This document shows positions 1 through 8,065 of a DNA stretch of 41,497 nt, one piece after another. This stretch comes from JAQCEJ01 sp040881995 (GTDB lineage: Bacteria; Planctomycetota; Planctomycetia; Planctomycetales; Planctomycetaceae), in NCBI GenBank assembly GCA_040881995.1, contig JBBECD010000043.1, positions 1 through 41,497 on the forward strand. Direction: 5' to 3'. Within the stretch, counting starts at the first letter, position 1, and every line of letters begins with the position of its first letter. The notes beneath the pieces are model-generated. The model searched no databases, was not told the origin of the DNA, and saw only the letters and a list, made by a program, of their open reading frames with translations. The translations under genes and the position numbers were made by a program.

Positions 1-52
1 CATCTCCCCATCTCCTTGTCCCAGCCGCGTTGCGGCTCATTTGAGCTGATTT

Positions 53-93
53 CTGACTCATCCCTCATCCCTCATCCCTCATCTTTTTCTTCC
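53..93. repeat. Half of intergenic repeat family C (CTGACTCATCCCTC type)
   Basis: The sequence CTGACTCATCC is followed by three tandem CCTCATC-type heptamers and a T-rich tail ending in TTCTTCC. The same element occurs as a complete inverted repeat at 38775-38855, and its complementary arm (GAGGGATGAGGG) appears at 41472-41497. Here only the right-hand arm is seen, so the left arm may lie before the window or be absent. The arm abuts the ATG of the GTPase gene at 94 and leaves no visible ribosome-binding site. A small hairpin, AGCCGC-GTT-GCGGCT, lies just upstream at 23-37. Confidence 0.6.
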
Positions 94-1086
94 ATGCCTG
101 CGAACCTCACTCCCCAATATCAAAAAGCCGAGGATGAATACCGCCGGGCGCAATCGGCGGAGGAACGGGCGCAGTGTCTCGAACGGATGCTGCAACTCAT
201 CCCCAAGCACAAGGGGACCGAGAAGATTCAGGCCGATCTCAAAACCCGGCTGAAGGAAGCGAAGCAGGAAGCCCAGGTCGAAAAATCGTCGGCGAAAAAA
301 GCGGGCAAGAGTTATCGCTTTCCTCGGCAGGGGGCGGGGCAATTCCTCATTCTCGGGGGACCGAACGCCGGCAAGAGCCGCTTGCTCAAGGAACTGACGA
401 ACGCCCAGCCCGAGGTGGCGCCGTATCCCTTCACCACGCACGAACCGATGCCCGGCATGATGCCCTGGGAAGACGTCGCCGTGCAGTTGATCGATACGCC
501 CCCCGTCACCGACGTGCACCTCGAACCGTATCTCGTCGGCATGGTCCGTTCGACCGACGGCGTGCTCCTCTGCTTCGACGTCTCCGACGACGACAGCCCC
601 GCCGCCACTGCCGCCGTCATCGAACAGTTCGCCCAGCGCAAGACGATCCTGGGGACGCACACCGGGTTCGACGAAGACGATTTTTCGATCGTCCACATCA
701 ACACGCTGCTGGTGATGACGCACGGCAACGACCCCGATGCATCACTGCGGCTGGAACTGTTCAAGGAACTCGTGCCGACGCCTTACGAACTTCAGCCGGT
801 GGAGTTCGACGATCCCGATTCGGTCGCCGCGCTGCGCGATCGGGTTTTTCGGATGGCGAATGTCATCCGCATTTACACGAAGAAACCGGGGAAGCCGGCG
901 GAGATGGATTCTCCCTTTACCATTCCGCGCGAGGGGACCGTCGAGGATCTCGCCTACCAGGTGCATCGCGATCTCGCCGACAGCCTGAAATTCGCCCGCG
1001 TGTGGGGCGAAAGCGCTCACGACGGCCAAAGCGTCGGCCGCGAACATACGCTTTGCGATAAAGACGTGGTCGAGTTGCACGTGTGA
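94..1086 (+). CDS. TGS-domain GTPase of the Obg/DRG type
   Basis: A 330-residue cytoplasmic GTP-binding protein. Residues 1-75 are a charged helical region. The G1 loop GGPNAGKS is at residues 88-95 and a DTPP Walker-B/G3 motif follows at about 130. The last 75 residues form a TGS domain, read from the VxIYTKKPGK start, the IPREGTVEDLAYQVH segment and the closing DVVELHV. This layout is that of DRG-type GTPases, which act with ribosomes or RNA, although the exact role of this subfamily is unknown. Oddity: I find no clean NKxD (G4) motif; the expected place reads VMTHGNDPD. The frame stays open upstream to a TTG at 16, but that stretch is repeat-derived, so I start at the ATG at 94. No Shine-Dalgarno sequence precedes it. 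Confidence 0.85.
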   Translation: MPANLTPQYQKAEDEYRRAQSAEERAQCLERMLQLIPKHKGTEKIQADLKTRLKEAKQEAQVEKSSAKKAGKSYRFPRQGAGQFLILGGPNAGKSRLLKELTNAQPEVAPYPFTTHEPMPGMMPWEDVAVQLIDTPPVTDVHLEPYLVGMVRSTDGVLLCFDVSDDDSPAATAAVIEQFAQRKTILGTHTGFDEDDFSIVHINTLLVMTHGNDPDASLRLELFKELVPTPYELQPVEFDDPDSVAALRDRVFRMANVIRIYTKKPGKPAEMDSPFTIPREGTVEDLAYQVHRDLADSLKFARVWGESAHDGQSVGREHTLCDKDVVELHV

Positions 1087-1475
1087 TTTGTGGCCGTTTC
1101 TGCGATCAAATCGCGTGAAATGCGCTTCGAAATCGTGATTTTCGCGTTGAAATCGCGCTGAATGGGCGCGAAATCGCCGCTTCGCGCCCGACTCCGCACT
1201 CACTCGCGGCCCCTGGCGCCCCACTCCGCACTCATTCCGGCTCACTCGCGCCCAACTCCGCACCCATTTTTGCTTACTGGCGCGGTATTCCGCACTCACT
1301 CGCGCTCACTCGCGTTCACTCGCGTTCACTCGGGCGCTATTCAACGCTATTCGCGCTGATTCGCGCTCATTCGCACCACTTTGCGTACGATTCGCACCAC
1401 TTTGCGCATGGTTTGCGCCCGCTTTGCGCCTGATTTGCGACACTTTGCGCGCGATATGCGGGGCTTTGCGCGCGG
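1087..1475. repeat. Degenerate ~10.5-bp array (helically phased GCG motifs)
   Basis: Most of the 528-bp gap between the GTPase and the M16 protease is a run of short related units. Scored by the CGC/TGC core, I count about 36 units from 1101 to 1467 with a mean spacing close to 10.46 bp. Three unit types follow each other: AAATCGCG-like (1101-1185), ACTCGCG/ACTCCGC-like (1190-1335) and ATTCGCG/CTTTGCG-like (1340-1470). In the last block, successive cores start at 1351, 1361, 1371, 1381, 1392, 1402, 1413, 1424, 1435, 1445, 1456 and 1466. Several open frames cross it on both strands, but they encode only low-complexity peptide and have no start context, so I call no gene here. Confidence 0.8.
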
Positions 1476-1493
1476 TGACACGCAGCTTGGCAG

Positions 1494-1519
1494 AGAGCGC
1501 TCCGCTTGGCGTCGCGAGG
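1494..1519 (-). repeat. Intergenic repeat family A, inverted copy
   Basis: Read on the minus strand this is CGCGACGCCAAGCGGAGCGC, matching the short form of a dispersed element found on the plus strand at 30120 and 37089, with longer forms at 15818, 17046 and 33752. It lies between the phased array and the predicted promoter of the M16 protease. Confidence 0.6.
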
Positions 1520-1542
1520 AAACGGAGATCCTGAATTCGACC

Positions 1543-1572
1543 TTGTAACCACCTCTGCCCCTGCCATACAAT
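1543..1572 (+). promoter_or_regulatory. Candidate sigma-70-type promoter for the M16 protease
   Basis: TTGTAA (1543-1548), an 18-bp spacer and TACAAT (1567-1572) match the -35 and -10 consensus at four and five of six positions. Transcription would start near 1579, giving a leader of about 36 nt before the ATG at 1615, with TAAGGA at 1601-1606 as ribosome-binding site. Planctomycete promoters are poorly characterised, so this is sequence matching only. Confidence 0.4.
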
Positions 1573-1614
1573 CGCCGCACTCTGACACGGAAACACCCTG
1601 TAAGGAATGATGAC

Positions 1615-4392
1615 ATGTCACCGACTACATCTTCGATTCTGGCATTAGGAGTGCTTGTGAATACCACCATGCTGACGGCTGCGGATAGTCCGCCGGAACT
1701 GGTCGCGTCGATCGAAGGGATTTCAGAATATCGACTCGAGAATGGATTGCAGGTCTTGCTCTATCCCGACGAAACCAAGCCCACGGTGACCGTCAACCTC
1801 ACCGTCTTCGTCGGTTCGCGTCACGAAGGTTACGGCGAAGCGGGGATGGCCCACCTGCTCGAACACATGGCGTTCAAAGGGACGCCGACCAACGCCGAGA
1901 TTCCCAAGGCCCTGCAGGCCCGCGGCGCCGATTTCAACGGGACCACCTGGTACGACCGCACGAATTATTTCGAGACGCTCCCCGCGACCGAAGAAAATCT
2001 CGAATTCGCCATCCGCCTCGAAGCCGATCGGCTGGTCAACAGTCACATCCGCGGCGAAGATCTCAAATCCGAAATGTCGGTCGTCCGCAACGAATTCGAG
2101 TCGGGCGAGAACAACCCCCGCACCGTGCTCTTCCAGAAGATGGTCTCGGCGGCGTTCCAATGGCACAACTACGGCCAATCGACGATCGGCAACCGCGCCG
2201 ACATCGAAAGGGTTCCCGTCGAAAACCTGAAACGCTTTTACCAGAAGTATTATCAGCCCGATAACGCAGTGCTCGTCATCGCCGGCAAGTTCGATACCGA
2301 GACCGCCCTCAAAATCGTGGCGGACAGCTTCGGCAAAATCCAGCGGCCCGAACGCGAACTCGAAAAAACTTACACCGAAGAACCGGCACAGGACGGCGAA
2401 CGGCTGGTTCATCTGCGCCGCGTCGGCAACGTTTCGGTCGTCGGAGCCGTGTATCACGTTCCCGCGGGCGCACATCCCGATTACGTTCCGCTCGATGCGC
2501 TGACGAACATTCTCACCTCGCCCGGCTCGGGGCGGTTGTACAAGGCCCTCGTCGAAAGCAAGAAATCGGCCAGCGTGTCGGCGTCGGCGTTTTCGCTGCA
2601 CGACCCGGGGATCATGCTGATCATGTCCGAAGTCGCCTCGGGGAACGAGCCGCAAGTCGTCCTCGATACGATGTTCGACGTGCTCGAAAAACTCAAGGAA
2701 GAGGGCGTGACCGAGGCCGAAGTCGAGCGGGCCCGGCAGCAGCTCATCAAGCAGATCGACCTGTCGTCGCACGACACCACGCAGAGCGCCATTGAACTTT
2801 CCGAATGGGCCTCGATGGGGGATTGGCGGCTCAAGTTCCTGTATCGCGACCGCGTCGATACGTTCTCGGTCGAAGACGTCAATCGCGTGGCCCGCGAATA
2901 TCTCAAGCAGAACAACCGCACCGTGGGAATTTACATTCCCGTCGACAAAGCCGACCGCATCGAGATCCCCGCGACGCCGAGTCTTGCGGAAATGATCGGC
3001 GAATACAAAGGACGCGAAACCGCCGCTTCAGGCGAAGTCTTCGACGTCTCGCCCGAGAATATCGAAGCCCGCACGCGGCGCGTCGAATTGAACAGCGGCG
3101 TCGAAGCCGCGCTGCTCCCCAAGAAAACCCGCGGAGAAACCGTCAACCTCCGGCTGACGCTGCGCTACGGCGACGTCGAAAGTCTCGCCGGCATGAAGTC
3201 CGTGGCTGAAGTCCTGCCGTCGCTGATGACCCGCGGCACGAAAAACCTCTCGCGCGAACAGCTTCAGGATGAACTCGACAAACAGTTCGCGCAGCTCAAC
3301 GCCAGCGGCAACCCCGGCGAGGCGACGTTCGTCATCGAGACTAAAAAGAAGAATCTTCCGGCGGTGCTCGATGTGCTCAAACAAATCCTCCGCGAGCCGG
3401 CGCTCTCCGATTCGGAACTGGAGATCATCCGTCAGGCACAACTGGCGGGATTGCAAAAGCAGTTGACCGACCCCGTCCGATTGGCCTCGCGCACCGTGTC
3501 GCGGTCGATCAACTTCTACAAGAAAGACGATCCGCGGTACGTTCCTTCCCTTGAAGAGGAAATTGAAGAGATACGCGCTCTGACGACGGCGGACATGCAA
3601 AAACTATACTCCGAATTTTTTAACGGCGCGCACGGACAACTGACGATCATCGGCGACTTCGACGTCGATCCCACCGTGGAACAAATCGAATCGATGCTGG
3701 CCGATTGGACGTCGGATAAGCCGTTCGAACGCATCTCGCGCAACGCCGATCGCGACATCGAACGCTCGTTTACCGAACTCACGATTCCCGACAAGGCGAA
3801 CGCGGCTTACTTCGCCGGGACGGTCTTTCCGCTCAGCGATGCGGACGAAGATTATCCGGGGTTGGTGATTTCCAACTTCATTCTCGGCGACAGCGCTCTC
3901 TCGTCTCGGCTGGGCGACCGCGTTCGTCAACGCGAAGGTCTCTCATACGGCGTGGCCAGCGCGTTGCAGGTCAGCAGTCTCGATCAGCGGGCGATCTTTT
4001 ACATGTATGCCATCTACAATCCCGACAACGTCGAAAAATTGCGGCAAGTGATTCTCGAAGAACTGAATAAGCTGATCGACGAAGGCGTGACCGAAGAGGA
4101 ATTGGCGTCGGCGAAAAAGGGTTATCTCGAAGCCAAGAGCGTCGAGCGATCGAGCGATTCCGACCTGGCAAGAACGCTGGAAAGCACGCTGCTTGCCGAT
4201 CGCACCATGAAATTCTACGCCGACGTGGAACAACGGGTGCGCGAACTGACGACGGCGGACGTCGCCGAAGCGTTCCGCCGGCACATCGACCCCGAAAATC
4301 TGGTCATCGTCGTCGCCGGTGATTTCCGAAAAGCGAAAACGACCGTCGGCACGGAGAAAGTTCCTGCGGAGAAGAAAGCGGAGAAGAAGTGA
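1615..4392 (+). CDS. Secreted M16 family zinc metalloprotease (two-domain)
   Basis: A 925-residue M16 (pitrilysin-like) protease. Residues 1-23 look like a signal peptide, so an exported, probably periplasmic enzyme is expected. The inverted zinc motif HLLEH is at 80-84 (His80, catalytic Glu83, His84), and the third ligand is Glu160 in RNEFE, 76 residues downstream as is usual for the family. The second half (about 480-900) is another M16 fold pair without HxxEH, the normal inactive C-terminal domain that completes the clam-shell chamber. The end is lysine-rich (KKAEKK). The length suits the PqqL-like/zinc protease group, which degrades peptides; the substrate is unknown. A TAAGGA ribosome-binding site lies nine bases before the ATG. 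The gene converges on the RlmI-like gene across a family B repeat. Confidence 0.93.
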   Translation: MSPTTSSILALGVLVNTTMLTAADSPPELVASIEGISEYRLENGLQVLLYPDETKPTVTVNLTVFVGSRHEGYGEAGMAHLLEHMAFKGTPTNAEIPKALQARGADFNGTTWYDRTNYFETLPATEENLEFAIRLEADRLVNSHIRGEDLKSEMSVVRNEFESGENNPRTVLFQKMVSAAFQWHNYGQSTIGNRADIERVPVENLKRFYQKYYQPDNAVLVIAGKFDTETALKIVADSFGKIQRPERELEKTYTEEPAQDGERLVHLRRVGNVSVVGAVYHVPAGAHPDYVPLDALTNILTSPGSGRLYKALVESKKSASVSASAFSLHDPGIMLIMSEVASGNEPQVVLDTMFDVLEKLKEEGVTEAEVERARQQLIKQIDLSSHDTTQSAIELSEWASMGDWRLKFLYRDRVDTFSVEDVNRVAREYLKQNNRTVGIYIPVDKADRIEIPATPSLAEMIGEYKGRETAASGEVFDVSPENIEARTRRVELNSGVEAALLPKKTRGETVNLRLTLRYGDVESLAGMKSVAEVLPSLMTRGTKNLSREQLQDELDKQFAQLNASGNPGEATFVIETKKKNLPAVLDVLKQILREPALSDSELEIIRQAQLAGLQKQLTDPVRLASRTVSRSINFYKKDDPRYVPSLEEEIEEIRALTTADMQKLYSEFFNGAHGQLTIIGDFDVDPTVEQIESMLADWTSDKPFERISRNADRDIERSFTELTIPDKANAAYFAGTVFPLSDADEDYPGLVISNFILGDSALSSRLGDRVRQREGLSYGVASALQVSSLDQRAIFYMYAIYNPDNVEKLRQVILEELNKLIDEGVTEEELASAKKGYLEAKSVERSSDSDLARTLESTLLADRTMKFYADVEQRVRELTTADVAEAFRRHIDPENLVIVVAGDFRKAKTTVGTEKVPAEKKAEKK

Positions 4393-4396
4393 ATCT

Positions 4397-4516
4397 GAAA
4401 TGACGAACGACGAATCAATGACGAAGTCATAAATGGCCGAATGTCGAAAAGGCTGCCCTTCAGTCCGCCAGTTGGACATTCGTCATTCGGATTTGCTTCG
4501 ACATTCGGCATTCCTG
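4397..4516. repeat. Intergenic repeat family B, copy 1 (between convergent genes)
   Basis: An imperfect long inverted repeat built from CGAATGTCGAA, AATGACGAA and their complements TTCGACATTCG and TTCGTCATT. The left arm starts four bases after the M16 stop codon and the right arm ends a few bases before the stop of the convergent methyltransferase. The same element sits between two other convergent gene pairs at 13125 and 20217. The position suggests a two-way transcription terminator; no T-run typical of intrinsic terminators is seen. Confidence 0.7.
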
Positions 4517-4521
4517 TGATT

Positions 4522-5967
4522 CTATCCCATCCGCAGCAGCAGCGATTTCAGATAATCCGACTCCGGCGTCTCGGCGGCGACCGGATGATCGGGGGCGGCT
4601 CCCGACTTACGCAGAATCTGCACCGGACGCGGCGGGATGAAGGGGCGCTCGGGCGATACGGTTTCGTCGTCATCACCGGCGAGATCTTCGTTGGTCGTTG
4701 AATCATCGGCGATCGCGGCGGAAAACTGCCGCCCCGAATGCCGGGCGGCGGCGAGGACGAGGCGGTGAAACGATTCTTCCGCGAGCAGTCCCGAGCAGGT
4801 GCACGTCAAAATCACACCGCCCGGTTTGACGAGCGACATCGCCAGCCGGTTCAGATCGAAGTGCATCTTCGTCCCGTCCTCCAGTTCGCCGCGATGGCGA
4901 ATCAACTTCGGCGGATCGAGCACGACGACGTCGTACGTCTTGCCGTTGCGCTGCATGTCGCGCATATAAGCGAACGCATCGGCCTGCACGAACTTCACGA
5001 CGCGCGCCTGATTCAAATTCGAGTTCCTACGGGCGATCGCCAACGCCTCTTCGTCGAGATCGACGCCCGTAACCTCCGCGGCTTTCCCCAACGCCGCGGC
5101 TTGAATCGAAAATCCGCCGGTGTAACAGCACAAATCGAGCACCGATTTTCCCCGGCACATTGCGGCGACGGCGAGCCGGTTGTCGCGCTGGTCGCAAAAG
5201 AATCCCGTCTTGTGACCTTCGCGGAACCGGACCAGAAACCGCGTTCCGGCTTCTTTAATCGTCACGTCATCGGGACAGCCCGGCGACGTCATCGTTTCGC
5301 ACCAGAACCCTTCCTGATCGGCCGAGAACGGGGCGCACCGCAACACCCAATGTTTCGTATCGCACATCGGAGCCAGCCGTTCGAGAATCGCTTGCGACCG
5401 CTGATACATGCCGATGCTGAATGCCTCGGCCGAGAGAATATCGCCGTACCGGTCGACGACGAGTCCCGAGAGGCGGTCCCCCTCGGCGTGAATCACGCGA
5501 TAAGCGTCGGTTTGGTCGTCGAGTTGCAAGACCTGCCGGCGCAAATCGACCGCGTACTGCAGACGTTCGTTCCATTCCTCTTCGCTCGGAGGAAGAGCCG
5601 ACGGGGTGAGCATTCGCAGCGCGAGTTCGGCACGGGGATTGTAGATGCCGTAACCGAGATGAGTTCCGTTCCCCAGTCCGACCGATACGAGGTCGCCCGG
5701 CTGAATATTTTTCGGAACGGCCGCTATCCGCTTGCGGTAATATAGCGGCTGCCGGCTGGGACTCTTCACGATCACGAGCGGCACGTCTCGATGGGCCGCT
5801 TCGTCCAGCTCCCGCTGCTGCACGTCGCGGCGGCCGCTGACATTCGATGCCGACGCCGCGGGATTTATGACCCCCGCGAGATCCGGAGCGGTAAATTCGC
5901 CGCGCGGGGTCCGTTTTCGCGGCTGATGTTTATTCGAAGAATTGAATTTGCGTGGTCGGTTCATCAT
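4522..5967 (-). CDS. rlmI: RlmI-like class I SAM-dependent 23S rRNA methyltransferase
   Basis: About 480 residues. After a basic N-terminus (MMNRPRKF..KHQPRKRTPR) comes a PUA-like RNA-binding region (VIVKSPSRQPLYYRKRI..PGDLVSVGLGNG), an EEHAD-like middle part, and a Rossmann methyltransferase domain with the SAM-binding motif LDLCCYTGGFSIQAA and acidic loop VTGVDLDEEA. The late motif LTCTCSGLL matches the cysteine motif of RlmI-type enzymes, which make 5-methylcytosine in 23S rRNA. The C-terminus carries an extra tail with an acidic NEDLAGDDDETV stretch. The open frame begins at a TTG at 6009, but the first ATG codons are at 5967 and 5964; I use the first. No clear Shine-Dalgarno sequence is visible. 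The site specificity is inferred, not shown. Confidence 0.85.
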   Translation of the reverse strand: MMNRPRKFNSSNKHQPRKRTPRGEFTAPDLAGVINPAASASNVSGRRDVQQRELDEAAHRDVPLVIVKSPSRQPLYYRKRIAAVPKNIQPGDLVSVGLGNGTHLGYGIYNPRAELALRMLTPSALPPSEEEWNERLQYAVDLRRQVLQLDDQTDAYRVIHAEGDRLSGLVVDRYGDILSAEAFSIGMYQRSQAILERLAPMCDTKHWVLRCAPFSADQEGFWCETMTSPGCPDDVTIKEAGTRFLVRFREGHKTGFFCDQRDNRLAVAAMCRGKSVLDLCCYTGGFSIQAAALGKAAEVTGVDLDEEALAIARRNSNLNQARVVKFVQADAFAYMRDMQRNGKTYDVVVLDPPKLIRHRGELEDGTKMHFDLNRLAMSLVKPGGVILTCTCSGLLAEESFHRLVLAAARHSGRQFSAAIADDSTTNEDLAGDDDETVSPERPFIPPRPVQILRKSGAAPDHPVAAETPESDYLKSLLLRMG

Positions 5968-6144
5968 CGAATCGTAAACGGAAGAGGAGGGGAAGACAAC
6001 GGAAGACAAGACGCCGCCAAATCGCTAATATCGGCAAAATTGGAAAAAACCGCATAACCGTTAAAGTTTCGCTCATCGTACTCCGATGAAGAGAGAACGA
6101 GGATGTACTCACGCGCGCCTATTTCCACGGATCGGAAATACAAG

Positions 6145-7029
6145 ATGAAGATTGGATTCACTTTCTGGCTATTGCTCGCGGCAACCTGTCTCTCGACCGG
6201 GTGTGTCTGGCGAAGCGCCCATTACGATCCCGAAACCGGCATCGTGTACGGCGGGGGATTCGACTGCTTTCATCGGCGCTGGTTCAATAATATGCGCGAC
6301 GACCTGCGCGAATATCGATGCAATAGCTGTAATCAACGGATCGGCGCGACGGGGGAATGCGACGACTGTTCGGACCAAGGGGGATCCTGCGGCTGCGGTC
6401 GCGAAGGGGCCTATCTCCCGCGCCGCAGCCGGCATTACGGACGAGCCGACTGGAGCCCTCAGCAAGCGCACGGTTCATACGGCCCGTACGAGGTGTACGG
6501 CGACGGTGAATACTTCGGCGAAGAATATGCCGAGGGGGATTATGTCGACGGAGAATACTTCGGCGAATACGCGAACGCAGGGGAAGCGAGTCATGCTCCG
6601 CCTCAGCGGCCGGCTCAACACAACGACAATTGTCCCCATTGCCGCAAACAGAACAACAATTCCCGGCCCCGTCCGCAAGCCGCCAGCGAGCGGCCGCAGC
6701 GGCAGGAACAATACACCGAGCGCGAAGGCTGGCAGGAGGTTTCACCGGACGAATATCACAACGCCGCGAGTGCGTCGCCGCGATTGAACTCTCCGCCGTC
6801 GTCCGCTCCTCCGGTTTCCATCGATGTGGGGGAGATGACGACGATTCCTCAGCGGAGTCCGCAGTTGAACGCTCCGCCGGCGAGCCATGCGCCGTCGAGC
6901 CCGCCGCCGTCCGGTCCGTCGACGGAAACCCCGTCCAGCCATCCGCAGTGGAGTCCTCCGCAACCGACAAACCCGGGGCGTTCGTTCAACGACGCCAGCT
7001 CGATGAAATGGGCTCCGTCACGGTTGTAA
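6145..7029 (+). CDS. Cysteine-rich, proline-rich lipoprotein, unknown function
   Basis: A 294-residue protein starting MKIGFTFWLLLAATC, with the lipobox LSTG/C20, so it is probably lipid-anchored. After the lipobox come paired cysteines C59xxC62, C72xxC75, C82xC84 and later C163xxC166 (CPHC), an arrangement resembling zinc knuckles but outside the cytoplasm. Residues 113-143 hold tyrosine/acidic repeats (YGDGEYFGEEYAEGDY, then VDGEYFGEYA). The last 100 residues are low-complexity Pro/Ser/Gln. An in-frame ATG at 6103 would add 14 residues before the signal peptide; I prefer 6145 because the leader then has normal length. I do not recognise a family; it resembles short-lived, planctomycete-specific surface proteins. 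It diverges from the rlmI-like gene. Confidence 0.7.
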   Translation: MKIGFTFWLLLAATCLSTGCVWRSAHYDPETGIVYGGGFDCFHRRWFNNMRDDLREYRCNSCNQRIGATGECDDCSDQGGSCGCGREGAYLPRRSRHYGRADWSPQQAHGSYGPYEVYGDGEYFGEEYAEGDYVDGEYFGEYANAGEASHAPPQRPAQHNDNCPHCRKQNNNSRPRPQAASERPQRQEQYTEREGWQEVSPDEYHNAASASPRLNSPPSSAPPVSIDVGEMTTIPQRSPQLNAPPASHAPSSPPPSGPSTETPSSHPQWSPPQPTNPGRSFNDASSMKWAPSRL

Positions 7030-7034
7030 ACGCC

Positions 7035-7049
7035 GGCGGGCAAGCCGCC
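7035..7049. terminator. Weak hairpin between convergent genes
   Basis: GGCGG-GCAAG-CCGCC forms a 5-bp stem in the 39-bp space between the convergent lipoprotein and PfkB genes. No T-run follows on either strand, so termination is a guess from position. Confidence 0.3.
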
Positions 7050-7068
7050 AGTGCAGGATGACACATCA

Positions 7069-8043
7069 TCAGAGTTCCGTGACGCGGTCGAGCGGAATTT
7101 TCTGCCGCGAGAGAAATTCGCTCAATTCCGCGGGACGGAAAATCCCGGTGGTGGCGCCGATCGCCCGCACGCAGCTTGCTCCCAGCGCCGAGCCGTATTC
7201 GAGACAGCGCTTGACGTCGACCCCTTCCAGCAAGCCGTGGATAAAGCCGGCGACGAACGCGTCGCCGCTTCCCGTGCCGTCGACGAAGTCGACTTCGAAC
7301 GAACCGGCGCGAATGGCCCCTTCGTCGTTGACGAGAATCGCCCCGCCGCCGCCGCACGTCACGACCGCCGTCTTCGCCCCGGCGGCGTGAAACTTCCGCG
7401 CCTGCGTCGGTGGATCGACCAGCCCGGTGATCGCCCGGCTTTCGTCTTCGTTCGGAAAAAAAACGTCGGTGAATTTCAGCACCGGTTCGATCCGCGGCCA
7501 GTAGTCGCCCGGCTGCGGAATCACCACGTCGAGCAACGTGGTCACGCCGAGTGACTGTGCCTGCTCGAACAGCGAGGAGACGTTTTCGGCCGTCAGCGAG
7601 TCCGACAGGCAGTACCCGCCGAGATACAGCACCCGGCAGTTTTTCAGCAGTGAGGCGTCGATTTCTTTCGCGGTGAACTCGGCGTTGGCGCCGACGGTGT
7701 GAATAAACCGGCGATCTTCGCCGCGGACGTTCACGATGAGCGTGCCGCTGGTCTGCTCGGTTTCCGATTCGACCAGCGCTTCGCAGGTGACGCCGGAATC
7801 TTCCAGGAATTCGCGAACGAACCCCCCGAAGATGTCGCGGCCGATGACCCCGATGACGCCGACCTCGCGTTCGAGTTTCGCCAAGTCGACGGCGACGTTG
7901 GCGGCACAGCCGCCGATCGAGAGGCTCAAGCGTTTCGAGAGCACCAGTTCACCCACCTGGGGCATATGGTCGACGGGGTCGCAGACATGATCGGCGACCA
8001 GAATTCCGGCGCAGAGGCAGTCGTATTTCCTGGAGTTCGTCAC
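7069..8043 (-). CDS. PfkB/ribokinase family carbohydrate kinase
   Basis: A 324-residue sugar kinase. The N-terminal PfkB signature is seen as SIGGCAANVAVDLAKL at 42-57, and the C-terminal ATP-binding and catalytic motif DGTGSGDAF at 255-263, with Asp261 as the expected general base. Such enzymes phosphorylate a sugar, nucleoside or related alcohol with ATP in the cytoplasm; the substrate cannot be read from sequence. The start is a GTG at 8043 preceded by AGGT six bases upstream. It is last in a minus-strand run, 22 bp after the DUF2062 gene, so co-transcription is likely. Confidence 0.88.
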   Translation of the reverse strand: MTNSRKYDCLCAGILVADHVCDPVDHMPQVGELVLSKRLSLSIGGCAANVAVDLAKLEREVGVIGVIGRDIFGGFVREFLEDSGVTCEALVESETEQTSGTLIVNVRGEDRRFIHTVGANAEFTAKEIDASLLKNCRVLYLGGYCLSDSLTAENVSSLFEQAQSLGVTTLLDVVIPQPGDYWPRIEPVLKFTDVFFPNEDESRAITGLVDPPTQARKFHAAGAKTAVVTCGGGGAILVNDEGAIRAGSFEVDFVDGTGSGDAFVAGFIHGLLEGVDVKRCLEYGSALGASCVRAIGATTGIFRPAELSEFLSRQKIPLDRVTEL

Positions 8044-8065
8044 GGTTTACCTGTCGCTATCGGAT

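Noticed and set aside
16..93. N-terminal extension of the TGS GTPase from a TTG
   Set aside because: The extension is encoded by a family C repeat, is not GTPase-like, and would need a TTG start without a ribosome-binding site.
1306..1670. Minus-strand open frames across the phased array with peptide repeats (AQSGAN, TQSGAN)
   Set aside because: The frames stay open because the array lacks stops in step with its period. All have low-complexity products, no ribosome-binding site and no family likeness.
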